Source: Bacteroidota bacterium
GTDB taxonomy: Bacteria; Bacteroidota; Bacteroidia; NS11-12g; UBA955
Length of the DNA stretch: 64,000 nucleotides
Assembly (NCBI GenBank): GCA_963169345.1
Contig: CAUJCT010000049.1
Location: 1-64,000 of the forward strand
Direction of reading: 5' to 3'
Shown in pieces: positions 1-8,396 of this stretch (position 1 is its first letter; each line of letters opens with the position of its first letter). The position numbers and the translations under genes are program-made. Under the pieces are notes generated by a model that was given only the letters and a program-made list of their open reading frames with translations, did no database searches and was not told where the DNA came from.

Positions 1-3000
1 GTCTCTTGAACCACCGAACTCAACAGCTTCCCAGAAACCATCAGGGAAACGTTTGCCGGTATTGCGGTCGCGTACAAAGCTGTCCAAAGCAAGCAATGGG
101 TTGTTGATACACTGCTTAGGCAATGAAGAGAACTGAATCTCAGGCAAACGCACCACAGTTACTGTAACGGTATCGCAAGTCTGGCAACCGGTTAGTGCAT
201 TCTTAAAACAATACTCAATTTTATAGTCACCGGTTTTTTCGTTTTGACCTTCTAGACCAACATCCAACTTATATACATTAGGAACAACTGAGTAATCCGG
301 TTGAATTACATTGTCAATATCTACACCTGAACCGGAAGGCGCTTCTATGCATCTGAAGGATTGTATACCGCCCGCTTTGATGAATGGCTTAACAACCAGC
401 TTATCTAAAACTACCGGGCCGGCTTTTTGACAGAAGGTGCCTTCTTTTAGCTCTACCACAGGATTTGGATACAATTTCATGATTTTAAAAGACTCGGCTT
501 TACATTGTTTGTAGTCTGTAAATTTCACAAAAACAGTGTCGTTTAAACCATTGCTTGGAACCTGAGCATTGCTGATGAATTTCATCGGATCCCAGGTTTT
601 GATGACATCTCCTACAACCCAAGATGGTTGTTTTTTCTGAAAGAAAGTCACATCATCACTGGTTTGAATTTTGTCACCTGAATAAGCCTTCACAATGTTG
701 TTATTGGTTAACCTGATTGGTCCGTCAGCATAACATCTGGCAGGGATTGCAGGGAAATTAAATGTAGGTAACAGATTTACTTTTAAATTAAATGTGTCTC
801 TGTCTTCACAAACTACGCCTCCCTGTGTGACCTTTAAGAACATTTCATAATTCCTTTCATCCTTGGTAGTAATTCTGACTTTAAATGAAGAATCATTAGC
901 TACAGTTGCTCCGGTATTGAGGTCTTTCCACTGAACCAGTTTGAAATAACCTTTAGGATATCTTAATCCTGTTACTTTTAATGTATCATAAATACAGATT
1001 TCTCTGTCAGGATTCTCTACAATTTTAACGGTATCATTTACAAAGAGCTCCATAGTATCGCTGGTATTGCAACCCAGTTTGTCTATGACTTTTGCAATGT
1101 ATTTACCTGCAATATTAACTGTAATGGTGCGGGTACTGTCTCCGTTCGGTAACCAGTAATAGCGCATGGTATCATCGTTTTGTGCGTCAAGTGTCACACT
1201 TTGATAGGTGCAAATTCTCTGGTCAGGACCTAAATCCACTTTTGGATTTGGTTGATAACGAACAAAGATGGTATCTCTGTCCACACACTTGTTTTTATCA
1301 GTCAGTTGCAACATGATGTAAGTGTTTTGGGTAGGCTTTACCAAAGTGTACTTATCCAAAGTATCTTTAGGATTGAATGTGTTGACTGGAGATTCCCATC
1401 TGTATTTGTATTGTGGAATTCCGTTCTGAACATTAGGTTCAAGAGTCAAACTGTTGCCGGCACATACAAAAGTATCTTTACCGAAAGCCAGTTCTACATC
1501 AAGCACCGGAGGCATCACAACAGTATCGGTGTAAATAGTTGGACAATTGTATTGACTATTGATGACATAGTGCTCAATGATATATTTTCCACCGCGTTTA
1601 AATTTAAAACTATCTTTCTGATTGAAGGTGGAGTAATAAGGAACGCCACTGTTGGTGCTGTCGCGGATAGTAAATTGATATCTGTACAAATCTTTCTTTT
1701 GATTGACTGAATCTACAGGAATGGCGTCGAACTTTAACCAGCCACAATCACCAATTTTGTAATTGCGTATAGAACGAGCTTTTGGTTTGACAAATATGTT
1801 AAATCCTTTATTGGCAACAGCTGGGTCATCGCAGTTATTGTCTTTAACTGTGGTTGTAAAAGTATAGGCATTCGGACGGGCATCACCCACTTTTGTGTCC
1901 CAGCAAAACTGAGCAGTTTTCTCTCTCGCAGTTGGATCAAGTATTGTGAAACTGGCTTGCGGAATACCAAAATTCCATGTTAAAACCAGCGTGTCAGGAA
2001 CTGTTTGATTTGGTAAAAATGGGTCGTCTTTGGTCACAATATTAAAGCATATCCTGTTGCCTTCACAAATTGTATACTTGTTGTTGCCCTGGAAATAAGG
2101 AGGGTTGTTGTCCCCGCACAAATCTACAATTAACTGCATGTCGCGCTTTGTAAATCCAATATGCTCCCATTGCTTGGTATCAGGATTTTTTCTCCATTCG
2201 TCAATACGGATGACTATTACACCAGTCTGGTCGCATTTGGTTGGAGTGAAAATGATATCACCTGTTTCTTTATCAAACCAAAATCCTCTGGGCGGATTGG
2301 CACTTGGAATCGGGCGGCAATTCAGTACACCCGGATTAGGCGGACAATATGGCGTCATAGGTAAATTCGGTGTAAAGGCACCCAGATAGGTTTCATTGCT
2401 GCCATTGCCATTTAAAGGATTAACCAATGAATAGGAGAGACTGTCACCATCAACAATCTCGCGCACACCATTGTTAAAGATAAATGGTTTATTGCAACAG
2501 ATGATCGCTACAGGTGGAGTTGAAAGTTGAGGGGAAGTGTTGCATTTGTTGCCGATATTGCAAATGTTGAGCATGGCATCGGTGTAAAATGTACCGGCAA
2601 CTAAAGTATTAAGGGCAGTATTGCGGGCGTTCTGTTCAACCTTTATCATCACTTCGCAGCAACCTGCATCTTTGAGCGCTTTAAACGGACTGGTATTGAA
2701 ATCTACTATAGCTTCAAAAACGTGTTCCTCAATACCTCTTGCACTTAAAGTTGTATTTTGAGGAGAGCATGGCTTTGGGTCGGTAGGACATACTTCCGTA
2801 ATGTCGTTAATTGCTGTTCGGGTATAGTTAACATTTGTATTGTTGGTGCCATCTTTGCAGAAGATTTTAATATCCGGATTGTTAAAAGGAATACCACGGC
2901 AATCACGGTATATTTTAATTACGAATTTGTATTTTCCTGGCGAAATACATTCATAGGCAATATCGCCACCCATCATGTGGGAAGCATTCAATTGTGAAAA

Positions 3001-3042
3001 ACTGATGCTGAAGATGAATAGGAGGGGTAGTAGTCGTTTCAT
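1..3042 (-). CDS. Large secreted surface protein, N-terminal 1014 residues (C-terminus beyond window)
   Basis: An open frame runs from the ATG at 3042 to the left edge without a stop, so the protein is longer than 1014 residues. It starts with a signal peptide (MKRLLPLLFIFSISFSQ) followed by an SHMMGGDIAYEC...YRDCRG segment. I recognise that opening from giant Bacteroidota surface proteins that end in gliding-motility/T9SS C-terminal domains. The rest is a chain of beta-rich, Ig/PKD-like units with spaced cysteines and recurring 'C...D.V.V' strand ends, for example VTLDAQNDDTMRYYWLPNG near residue 615-635. No catalytic motif is visible. The likely role is an exported adhesin or matrix protein. 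Whether it has a type A or type B sorting domain cannot be seen, because the C-terminus is missing. It is transcribed away from the AT-rich gap 3043-3406. Confident as a gene and as secreted; the adhesin role is inference. Confidence 0.85.
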   Translation of the reverse strand, partial: MKRLLPLLFIFSISFSQLNASHMMGGDIAYECISPGKYKFVIKIYRDCRGIPFNNPDIKIFCKDGTNNTNVNYTRTAINDITEVCPTDPKPCSPQNTTLSARGIEEHVFEAIVDFNTSPFKALKDAGCCEVMIKVEQNARNTALNTLVAGTFYTDAMLNICNIGNKCNTSPQLSTPPVAIICCNKPFIFNNGVREIVDGDSLSYSLVNPLNGNGSNETYLGAFTPNLPMTPYCPPNPGVLNCRPIPSANPPRGFWFDKETGDIIFTPTKCDQTGVIVIRIDEWRKNPDTKQWEHIGFTKRDMQLIVDLCGDNNPPYFQGNNKYTICEGNRICFNIVTKDDPFLPNQTVPDTLVLTWNFGIPQASFTILDPTAREKTAQFCWDTKVGDARPNAYTFTTTVKDNNCDDPAVANKGFNIFVKPKARSIRNYKIGDCGWLKFDAIPVDSVNQKKDLYRYQFTIRDSTNSGVPYYSTFNQKDSFKFKRGGKYIIEHYVINSQYNCPTIYTDTVVMPPVLDVELAFGKDTFVCAGNSLTLEPNVQNGIPQYKYRWESPVNTFNPKDTLDKYTLVKPTQNTYIMLQLTDKNKCVDRDTIFVRYQPNPKVDLGPDQRICTYQSVTLDAQNDDTMRYYWLPNGDSTRTITVNIAGKYIAKVIDKLGCNTSDTMELFVNDTVKIVENPDREICIYDTLKVTGLRYPKGYFKLVQWKDLNTGATVANDSSFKVRITTKDERNYEMFLKVTQGGVVCEDRDTFNLKVNLLPTFNFPAIPARCYADGPIRLTNNNIVKAYSGDKIQTSDDVTFFQKKQPSWVVGDVIKTWDPMKFISNAQVPSNGLNDTVFVKFTDYKQCKAESFKIMKLYPNPVVELKEGTFCQKAGPVVLDKLVVKPFIKAGGIQSFRCIEAPSGSGVDIDNVIQPDYSVVPNVYKLDVGLEGQNEKTGDYKIEYCFKNALTGCQTCDTVTVTVVRLPEIQFSSLPKQCINNPLLALDSFVRDRNTGKRFPDGFWEAVEFGGSRD

Positions 3043-3406
3043 ACCCAAAAGACAAACCCGTTTTTAAAAATGTTGCTCAAAAAAAACGTTGCCTGAGTAT
3101 TGTAAAAATTTTTGCAACTCTGTCGAGACCTGATTTTACAGGTATCTTCAGCAACTCTTTTTAGAGTGCATAGCACTGTTTAAGTCGAAAAAAAAATTTA
3201 ATGATTAATAATATTCAGCAAAAAAAGTCAGATTTTGGGTGAAGATGTTGACTTTGTATTAAGCTTTTTTAGATTTAAGAATTAAATTATAGATTTTGTT
3301 TTATGCCCACATTATTTTGTAAGATTCAATAAATAGTCATTTTCCAATTCAAGCCATATTAATATTAACCGGCTTATTCTTGTATACTAAAAACCTTACA
3401 ATTAAA
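3043..3406. other. AT-rich intergenic region, no gene
   Basis: This gap lies between the surface-protein start at 3042 and the lipoprotein gene that ends at 3407. No convincing ORF, tRNA or strong terminator is visible. A short imperfect hairpin lies near 3152-3171 (GCAACTC...GAGTGC). The distal end carries the first copy of the 28-bp direct repeat (3323-3350). Confidence 0.6.
3323..3350 (+). repeat. 28-bp direct repeat, left copy
   Basis: It begins GATTCAATAAATAGTCATTT and matches 4247-4274 at 26 of 28 positions. The similarity continues loosely into a following ATTAATATTAAC stretch. The two copies bracket the AT-rich lipoprotein gene at 3407-4237. Confidence 0.8.
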
Positions 3407-4237
3407 CTATTTGTCTTTATGAAAAATTTCAGGATGATATTTTCTAACTTTTTTTTCGGCAATTTCTTTGCACTGGAATTTCCCAAATTCTATATTCATA
3501 TCTAAAATTGTTAATGTATCTTGATTGAATATCGCGGTATCATATGTGTAATTTTCGTAATAAGGGACAATCCAATAACCTCGATAGCCTGAGTTCAAAT
3601 CAATTTCGTAATGATTGATTGAATCATTTTGTATTTTAAGTGTATTGGAATAATTTGTTTTACCATCACCCCTACTATATATTACACTAACTGATTTTAA
3701 AGTGCTTCTTTCGAATTTTCTTGTGTATGGCCATTTAACACCTGTTCTATAAAAAAATGTACCAATAGTATCATTTATTCCATTAAAACTAAAGTTTAAG
3801 AATCTATCCTCTAATCTGGGTTTATTAAATATAATTGTTAAACTATCTTTATCATTTTCCTCAAACTTACATTTAATAGAGAATTCCAAACTAAAATATT
3901 GCATTGAATCTATCAAAAGTAACTTCTGTGTACCATTGTTATTCATTAACCTAGTATGTCCATATGAGCTTAATATATAAACCATGCTGTCATTGTTATC
4001 ACTCAATTTGATTTTATCATAAACTAAGTAATGGCTATCTTTAAAATAAAAAAATCTCCAATTATTAGATAACTTTTTTCCGTGCATTGAACCTTTATAC
4101 CATCTTCCTTTATTGCGGTTAATTTCATTAGATGGCTTAGATTTAGTTGAATTACAGGCGCTAATAATTAATACGATTGATAGTATACAAAAGAATTTTA
4201 ATTTCAATCTATTATTCAACGTAAATAAACTCTCCAT
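3407..4237 (-). CDS. Putative lipoprotein of unknown function
   Basis: A 276-residue protein with a type II signal peptide: basic N-terminus, hydrophobic stretch FFCILSIVLII, then the lipobox ISAC with the lipidated cysteine at residue 28. The serine/asparagine/lysine residues after the cysteine fit a surface or periplasmic lipoprotein tether. The remainder is aromatic and beta-rich (RWYKGSMHGKKLSNNWRFFYF, WPYTRKFERSTLKSV). I do not recognise the family. Base composition is clearly more AT-rich than purH next door, and the gene lies alone between two copies of a 28-bp direct repeat, so local insertion or duplication is possible. No promoter of the TAnnTTTG class was found directly upstream. 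Confidence 0.7.
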   Translation of the reverse strand: MESLFTLNNRLKLKFFCILSIVLIISACNSTKSKPSNEINRNKGRWYKGSMHGKKLSNNWRFFYFKDSHYLVYDKIKLSDNNDSMVYILSSYGHTRLMNNNGTQKLLLIDSMQYFSLEFSIKCKFEENDKDSLTIIFNKPRLEDRFLNFSFNGINDTIGTFFYRTGVKWPYTRKFERSTLKSVSVIYSRGDGKTNYSNTLKIQNDSINHYEIDLNSGYRGYWIVPYYENYTYDTAIFNQDTLTILDMNIEFGKFQCKEIAEKKVRKYHPEIFHKDK

Positions 4238-4246
4238 ATATATTTC

Positions 4247-4274
4247 GATTCAAAAAATAGTCATTTTCCATTTC
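4247..4274 (+). repeat. 28-bp direct repeat, right copy
   Basis: It begins GATTCAAAAAATAGTCATTT and ends CCATTTC. It differs from 3323-3350 at two positions and lies just upstream of the lipoprotein start codon at 4237. Confidence 0.8.
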
Positions 4275-4472
4275 TACTTTAAATATTATTAACTCTAAAA
4301 AAATTGTAACCACAAAAATACGCCCCAATTTTATTTCACCTACATTTATCTGTCATCTTCTTACTAAAGCGAAAATTCATTTAAAAAATGCTTAGTTAAT
4401 CGCTTTATAACCAGCAATATAACAACTTAACCCCAAACACCAAACATCTTCAACTCTTTGCTCCTTTCTTAT

Positions 4473-4480
4473 TATCTTTG
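4473..4480 (+). promoter_or_regulatory. -7 promoter box of purH
   Basis: TATCTTTG fits the Bacteroidota -7 consensus TAnnTTTG exactly. It ends 7 nt before the ATG at 4488, so transcription should begin at or within a few bases of the start codon. It rules out the upstream in-frame start at 4458. Confidence 0.7.
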
Positions 4481-4487
4481 CGGCGAA

Positions 4488-6017
4488 ATGTCCAGTCAGT
4501 CTAAAAAGATAAAATCTGCCCTCGTCTCTGTCTATCACAAAGACAATCTCGAACCTATTGTACGCCAGTTAAACCATCATGGTGTTCAAATTTTTTCTAC
4601 CGGTGGAACCCTCAAGTTTATTCAGGACCTAGGTATTCCGGCTATCGCTGTCGAAAGTACCATCGGCTTCCCTGAAATTCTGGATGGTCGTGTTAAAACT
4701 TTACACCCTGCAATTTTTGGTGGTATCCTCGCCCGCAGAGATAATCCTAAAGATATGGAGCAACTGGCTCAACATAATATTGGTACACTCGATCTGGTTA
4801 TCGTCGACCTCTATCCGTTTGAAGATACCGTTAAATCCAGCAGCGATGAAGCTGAAATCATTGAGAAAATCGACATCGGTGGCATTTCACTTATCCGTGC
4901 AACAGCTAAAAATTTCAACGATACACTCATCGTTTCGGATAGAAATCAATACTCAGAATTGCTGAACCTGCTGAATGAAAAACAAGGTTCTACCGATCTT
5001 AGCGATAGAAAATACTTTGCTGCCAAAGCGTTTATGACGTCTTCGCATTATGATACGGCTATCTTTAATTATTTCAATCAGGATAATGCTATCCCTGCCA
5101 TGAAAGTGAGTCATACTGCATCAAGATCGCTCAGATACGGCGAAAATCCTCATCAGAAAGGCACTTATTATGGCCACCTTGAGGATATATTTGATGTATT
5201 AAACGGCAAAGAATTATCGTATAATAACCTGGTAGATGTGGAAGCTTCTATACAATTAGTGGCTGAGTTTACCGAACCTACTTTTGCAATTATAAAACAC
5301 ACCAATGCCTGTGGTTTGGCTTCCCGCAATGATTTGAAGTCGGCATACGAAGCGGCTCTAGCTGGTGATCCTACCTCTGCTTTTGGTGGTGTGCTGGCAT
5401 GTAATCGCACTGTTGATGCCGATACAGCTACTGTGATGAATAGTTTGTTTTTTGAAGTCATTACAGCTCCAGATTATACTGCTGAAGCGCTTGAAATTCT
5501 GAAATCCAAAAAGAACAGAATTATACTGAAACTCAAACAAACGCTGAATCAAAAGAAGATGTTTAAGAGTCTTTTGAATGGTGTTTTGGAACAGGATATC
5601 GACTGGAGTTCTGAAACTGCTGAGTCTTTCAAAGTGGTGACCCAAAAACAACCAAGTGCTGAACAAATGAAAGACCTGGAGTTTGCCATAAAAGCAGTTA
5701 AACATCTGAAGTCAAATGGTATTACACTGGTTAAAAATGCTCAGTTAATAGGCATGGGTTGCGGACAAACATCGAGAGTAGACGCACTCGAATCTGCCAT
5801 TAAAAAAGCCAAAGCATTTGGTTTCGATACCAATGGTTGTGTGATGGCTTCTGAAGCATTCTTCCCATTCCCTGACTGTGTTTCTATTGCAGGTACTGCC
5901 GGTATCACTGCTATTGCCCAACCGGGTGGCAGCATCAAAGACCAGGACAGTATTAATGAAGCAGATAAAAATGGGCAGGCTATGGTGTTAACGGGTATCA
6001 GACATTTTAAACATTAA
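4488..6017 (+). CDS. purH: Bifunctional AICAR transformylase / IMP cyclohydrolase
   Basis: Carries out the last two steps of de novo purine synthesis: formylation of AICAR with 10-formyl-THF, then ring closure to IMP. The N-terminal MGS-like cyclohydrolase half shows ALVSVYHKDNLEPIV, FSTGGTLKFI and DGRVKTLHP. The transformylase half has RYGENPHQ, the IIKHTNACGLA segment with the conserved Lys-His pair, and a C-terminal FFPFPDCV...AQPGGSIKDQD block. At 509 residues it has the normal family length. I use the ATG at 4488 rather than the in-frame start at 4458 because the -7 box lies between them. Its stop overlaps the next ATG (TAATG at 6015-6019), so the following hydrolase is probably translated by coupling. 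Confidence 0.97.
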   Translation: MSSQSKKIKSALVSVYHKDNLEPIVRQLNHHGVQIFSTGGTLKFIQDLGIPAIAVESTIGFPEILDGRVKTLHPAIFGGILARRDNPKDMEQLAQHNIGTLDLVIVDLYPFEDTVKSSSDEAEIIEKIDIGGISLIRATAKNFNDTLIVSDRNQYSELLNLLNEKQGSTDLSDRKYFAAKAFMTSSHYDTAIFNYFNQDNAIPAMKVSHTASRSLRYGENPHQKGTYYGHLEDIFDVLNGKELSYNNLVDVEASIQLVAEFTEPTFAIIKHTNACGLASRNDLKSAYEAALAGDPTSAFGGVLACNRTVDADTATVMNSLFFEVITAPDYTAEALEILKSKKNRIILKLKQTLNQKKMFKSLLNGVLEQDIDWSSETAESFKVVTQKQPSAEQMKDLEFAIKAVKHLKSNGITLVKNAQLIGMGCGQTSRVDALESAIKKAKAFGFDTNGCVMASEAFFPFPDCVSIAGTAGITAIAQPGGSIKDQDSINEADKNGQAMVLTGIRHFKH

Positions 6018-6682
6018 TGGATTTTCTGTTTCTGCACGGAGCTTTGGGTTGCGCCAGTCACTGGATTGAAATTGGCAATACTTTTAAAGAGCATGGTCAT
6101 GTTCACCTTTTGGATTTTCCTGCTCATGGTACTTCAAAATTATCGCCGGTAGCGAACCTCAATGGTTTGTCTGATTTCCTTGCAGATTACATTCAGTCTA
6201 ATTCAATTGAATCTCCGGTTATAATTGGTTACAGCATGGGTGGTTATGTAGCATTGCATGCAGCTATAAAAGGAAAAATAAATCCTGCTCAGATAATTAC
6301 TATAGCTACTAAAATGACCTGGGATGAGACGATAGCAGAAGAGGGTACCGCTAATCTTAACTGGAATAGTCTTGCGGCAATAAAGGATAAATTGATGTCC
6401 GAGCACGGTGAAAATACTGAGCAATTGTTTTCTATGACAGCAAACATTTTAAGGTCTATAGGGCAACAACCGATACAGAAAAATGACTTATCTAAACTCC
6501 AAATACCTGTAACAATGATGGTGGGAGAAAAAGATAAAATGGTCAGCAAAGAGGAAACCGAAGTCTCAGCTTTGGCTTGTACAAATGGCCGATTTGTCAT
6601 ATTGGAAGCACAGGGACATGCCCTTGAAAGAATGGATCAAATGTTATTATCTAAAACACTCAAGCAACTTTTAATTCATTAA
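6017..6682 (+). CDS. Alpha/beta-fold hydrolase
   Basis: A 221-residue cytoplasmic protein. It opens with the oxyanion-hole segment FLHGALG, has the nucleophile elbow GYSMGG (serine) near residue 72, an acid-region segment VTMMVGEKDKMV, and the catalytic histidine in AQGHALE near the C-terminus. All three triad positions appear intact. The substrate cannot be read from the sequence; the family includes esterases and MenH-like or haloperoxidase-like enzymes. It overlaps purH by one base (TAATG), so the two form an operon, but there is no obvious metabolic link to purine synthesis. Its own stop codon lies in the -7 box of the next gene. Confidence 0.9.
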   Translation: MDFLFLHGALGCASHWIEIGNTFKEHGHVHLLDFPAHGTSKLSPVANLNGLSDFLADYIQSNSIESPVIIGYSMGGYVALHAAIKGKINPAQIITIATKMTWDETIAEEGTANLNWNSLAAIKDKLMSEHGENTEQLFSMTANILRSIGQQPIQKNDLSKLQIPVTMMVGEKDKMVSKEETEVSALACTNGRFVILEAQGHALERMDQMLLSKTLKQLLIH

Positions 6683-6687
6683 TTTTG
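6680..6687 (+). promoter_or_regulatory. -7 promoter box of the lipoprotein gene at 6693
   Basis: TAATTTTG matches TAnnTTTG. Its first three bases are the stop codon of the upstream hydrolase. It lies 5 nt before the ATG at 6693, or 11 nt before an alternative ATG at 6699. Confidence 0.55.
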
Positions 6688-6692
6688 TCATT

Positions 6693-7226
6693 ATGGTAAT
6701 GGATATCAAATCAAACCTGCACAGAAACTTACAATTGCTTTTAGTCATTGGACTGATTCTATTTTTATTTGCAATGACGTCTTGTGGTGGTCCAAAAGAA
6801 ACAACTAAGGCGCCAACGGCATCTGAATCAAAAACTCCTTCCACTAAAGTAAGTTCGAATATTCCTTCATTGGATATATTCCTGGATGAATTCGAAAATG
6901 CCACTTTATCTCATAATTCAGTGACCATTTTAACCTATTTGGATAAGGCTTACAAAAAGGAACAACTGGATGTGTATTGCAATAAAAACACAGATTCTTT
7001 TTTAAATAAATTCTATAGCAATAATCAAATCTCTGATGGTAAATCGACTATCCAATACAGGTCTATTACTAAAATTTCGAGATTGAAGTTTCAATTTCAA
7101 AATCAATATTATATTGTTTCATACAGAATTGAAGCCGGTATAAAGCAAATAGAAGTCGACTTTACAGTTTTTTCTCAGCTGGAAAAAGGTGCACTTTCAT
7201 ACAAGATTTATGGTCCGGTAGGTTAA
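6693..7226 (+). CDS. Putative lipoprotein of unknown function
   Basis: A 177-residue protein with a signal peptide and lipobox AMTSC, lipidated cysteine at residue 31 counted from 6693. A threonine/serine/proline-rich linker follows (ETTKAPTASESKTPS). The rest is a small alpha+beta domain with a hydrophobic helix (SLDIFLDEFENATLSHNSVTIL), resembling the SnoaL/NTF2-like fold class in pattern only; no family is claimed. Two ATGs (6693 and 6699) are possible and both give a good signal peptide. It ends 8 nt before the end of the oppositely oriented hydrolase gene. Confidence 0.8.
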   Translation: MVMDIKSNLHRNLQLLLVIGLILFLFAMTSCGGPKETTKAPTASESKTPSTKVSSNIPSLDIFLDEFENATLSHNSVTILTYLDKAYKKEQLDVYCNKNTDSFLNKFYSNNQISDGKSTIQYRSITKISRLKFQFQNQYYIVSYRIEAGIKQIEVDFTVFSQLEKGALSYKIYGPVG

Positions 7227-7234
7227 TCCCTGCT

Positions 7235-8077
7235 TTATATCTTCTTTAGAAATTTCAACATTCTTTTCAGGTATAAGTCACCAAGCATCTTTTTGCTTAG
7301 GATTGAAAGTCCCTCCAAATGTGCGCCATTGTAAACTGCTAACTGTCGGTTATTGGTGAGTGCACAAACCATTTTGGCGTCTCCAACGCTTGTTATATGG
7401 TCTTTTTCTCCTGCAAATATTAACATAGGACATAGAATGTTGTTGTAATAGCCTTTGACTTTGTCAGCTGAATCAGGTACGTAGAACAGCTTTTTTTCCT
7501 GCAATTGTAAGCGAGCAGAAACCTGCAAAGGATTATACACCAGGCCTTCCATGATCATAAAATCGACCGTCTCATTTTGTACCGCAATCACAGAAATAAT
7601 AGTACCCATAGAATAGGAAAGCAGTCCGGTTTTATTAGCCGGCATTTTAGATTTACTGAATGCTATCACAGCTTTCAAGTCTCTGACAAACTCGTTGTAA
7701 TAAAGCATATCAGATTTCATTTTGAAACTGTCACTTGAGCCAAACCCTCTGTAATCGTATGTAATAACAGTATAACCTTGCAAGACTAATAAGTAAGATT
7801 GGTAAACATAGTTGCCCATATTACCGGCATCTCCGCCTGAAATAATTAGAGTAGTCTTTTTGTCATAAACAGGAGCTGGTGTCATCAGCCAGGCGTGTAA
7901 TTTGAAACTGTCTTCAGTTGTAATTTGGATATTTTCGTAGCTCAGACCTAAACTATCCGGCGTATATCTGTACAAGGAATCGGGACTCAGAGCATGGATA
8001 TTCTGAAAGATACTGATACATATCACCCAAAGTGATAGGTGTTTGAATTTTACCTGACTGAAAAGAGGGAATGACAT
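7235..8077 (-). CDS. Exported alpha/beta hydrolase
   Basis: A 280-residue protein with an N-terminal signal peptide ending near IFQNIHA. The fold motifs are intact: an oxyanion strand region with GGDAGNMGNY, a YDYRGFGSSD strand typical of the dienelactone-hydrolase/BAAT-like superfamily, the nucleophile elbow SYSMGT, an acid segment IFAGEKDHIT, and a late histidine in YNGAHLEG. The likely product is a periplasmic or secreted serine esterase or peptidase; the substrate is unknown. It converges on the lipoprotein gene at 6693-7226 with no room for a strong terminator between. The upstream gap 8078-8396 holds palindromic repeats. Confidence 0.88.
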   Translation of the reverse strand: MSFPLFSQVKFKHLSLWVICISIFQNIHALSPDSLYRYTPDSLGLSYENIQITTEDSFKLHAWLMTPAPVYDKKTTLIISGGDAGNMGNYVYQSYLLVLQGYTVITYDYRGFGSSDSFKMKSDMLYYNEFVRDLKAVIAFSKSKMPANKTGLLSYSMGTIISVIAVQNETVDFMIMEGLVYNPLQVSARLQLQEKKLFYVPDSADKVKGYYNNILCPMLIFAGEKDHITSVGDAKMVCALTNNRQLAVYNGAHLEGLSILSKKMLGDLYLKRMLKFLKKI

Positions 8078-8127
8078 TTAATGCAAACATAAATAAATTT
8101 GATTAATTGAAGATAGAGTTTTAAAAA

Positions 8128-8144
8128 TCAACCTGGCAGGTTAA
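8128..8144. repeat. Palindromic repeat, copy 1
   Basis: TCAACCTGGCAGGTTAA has the inverted arms AACCT and AGGTT around a GGC centre. A second copy lies 68 bp away. Confidence 0.7.
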
Positions 8145-8195
8145 ATGTGCTTAAACACTTAAAAATCAATAATTAAATTCGTTAAAATAAATAAA

Positions 8196-8212
8196 TCAAC
8201 CTGGAAGGTTGA
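8196..8212. repeat. Palindromic repeat, copy 2
   Basis: TCAACCTGGAAGGTTGA is a perfect 7-bp inverted repeat (TCAACCT/AGGTTGA) around GGA. It differs from copy 1 at the centre and at the last arm position. Confidence 0.75.
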
Positions 8213-8299
8213 ATTAGCAACTGTGGCTCGGATTGTGAAGCGCCTTTTGCTTATTCTACAAGCTAATTAACTTTAATTTTAATACTCTGCGCTGCAAAT

Positions 8300-8365
8300 C
8301 AATTCAGCATTTCAGATCTTCAGCCTTTTTGCTCCTCAGACTTTTAGCTTCCCCATTTTCAATTT
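8300..8365 (+). repeat. Degenerate octamer tandem block upstream of mlaE
   Basis: From 8302 the sequence reads in 8-bp steps: ATTCAGCA, TTTCAGAT, CTTCAGCC, TTTTTGCT, CCTCAGAC, TTTTAGCT. The first 26 bases match 21 of 26 positions of the block upstream of tcdA (41182-41207). It lies 15-80 bp before the mlaE -7 box. Confidence 0.65.
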
Positions 8366-8379
8366 CCCTAATTAATCCC

Positions 8380-8387
8380 TAATTTTG
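8380..8387 (+). promoter_or_regulatory. -7 promoter box of the mla operon
   Basis: TAATTTTG fits TAnnTTTG and ends 9 nt before the mlaE ATG at 8397. No clear -33 TTTG is seen at the usual distance. Confidence 0.6.
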
Positions 8388-8396
8388 GCAAAATAA

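Larger units (their letters stand above)
8078..8396. other. Intergenic region with palindromes and a degenerate octamer block
   Basis: This divergent gap separates the exported hydrolase from mlaE. It contains two copies of a small palindrome (8128-8144 and 8196-8212), an octamer-repeat block (8300-8365) and the mlaE -7 box. No ORF is supported. Confidence 0.7.

Noticed and set aside
1252-1710. 152-residue open frame on the plus strand
   Set aside because: It is antisense to the large surface-protein gene, has no recognisable domain and no promoter; it is a shadow frame.
4458-4487. Upstream start for purH adding ten residues
   Set aside because: The -7 box at 4473-4480 lies inside this extension, and the added residues are not conserved in PurH.
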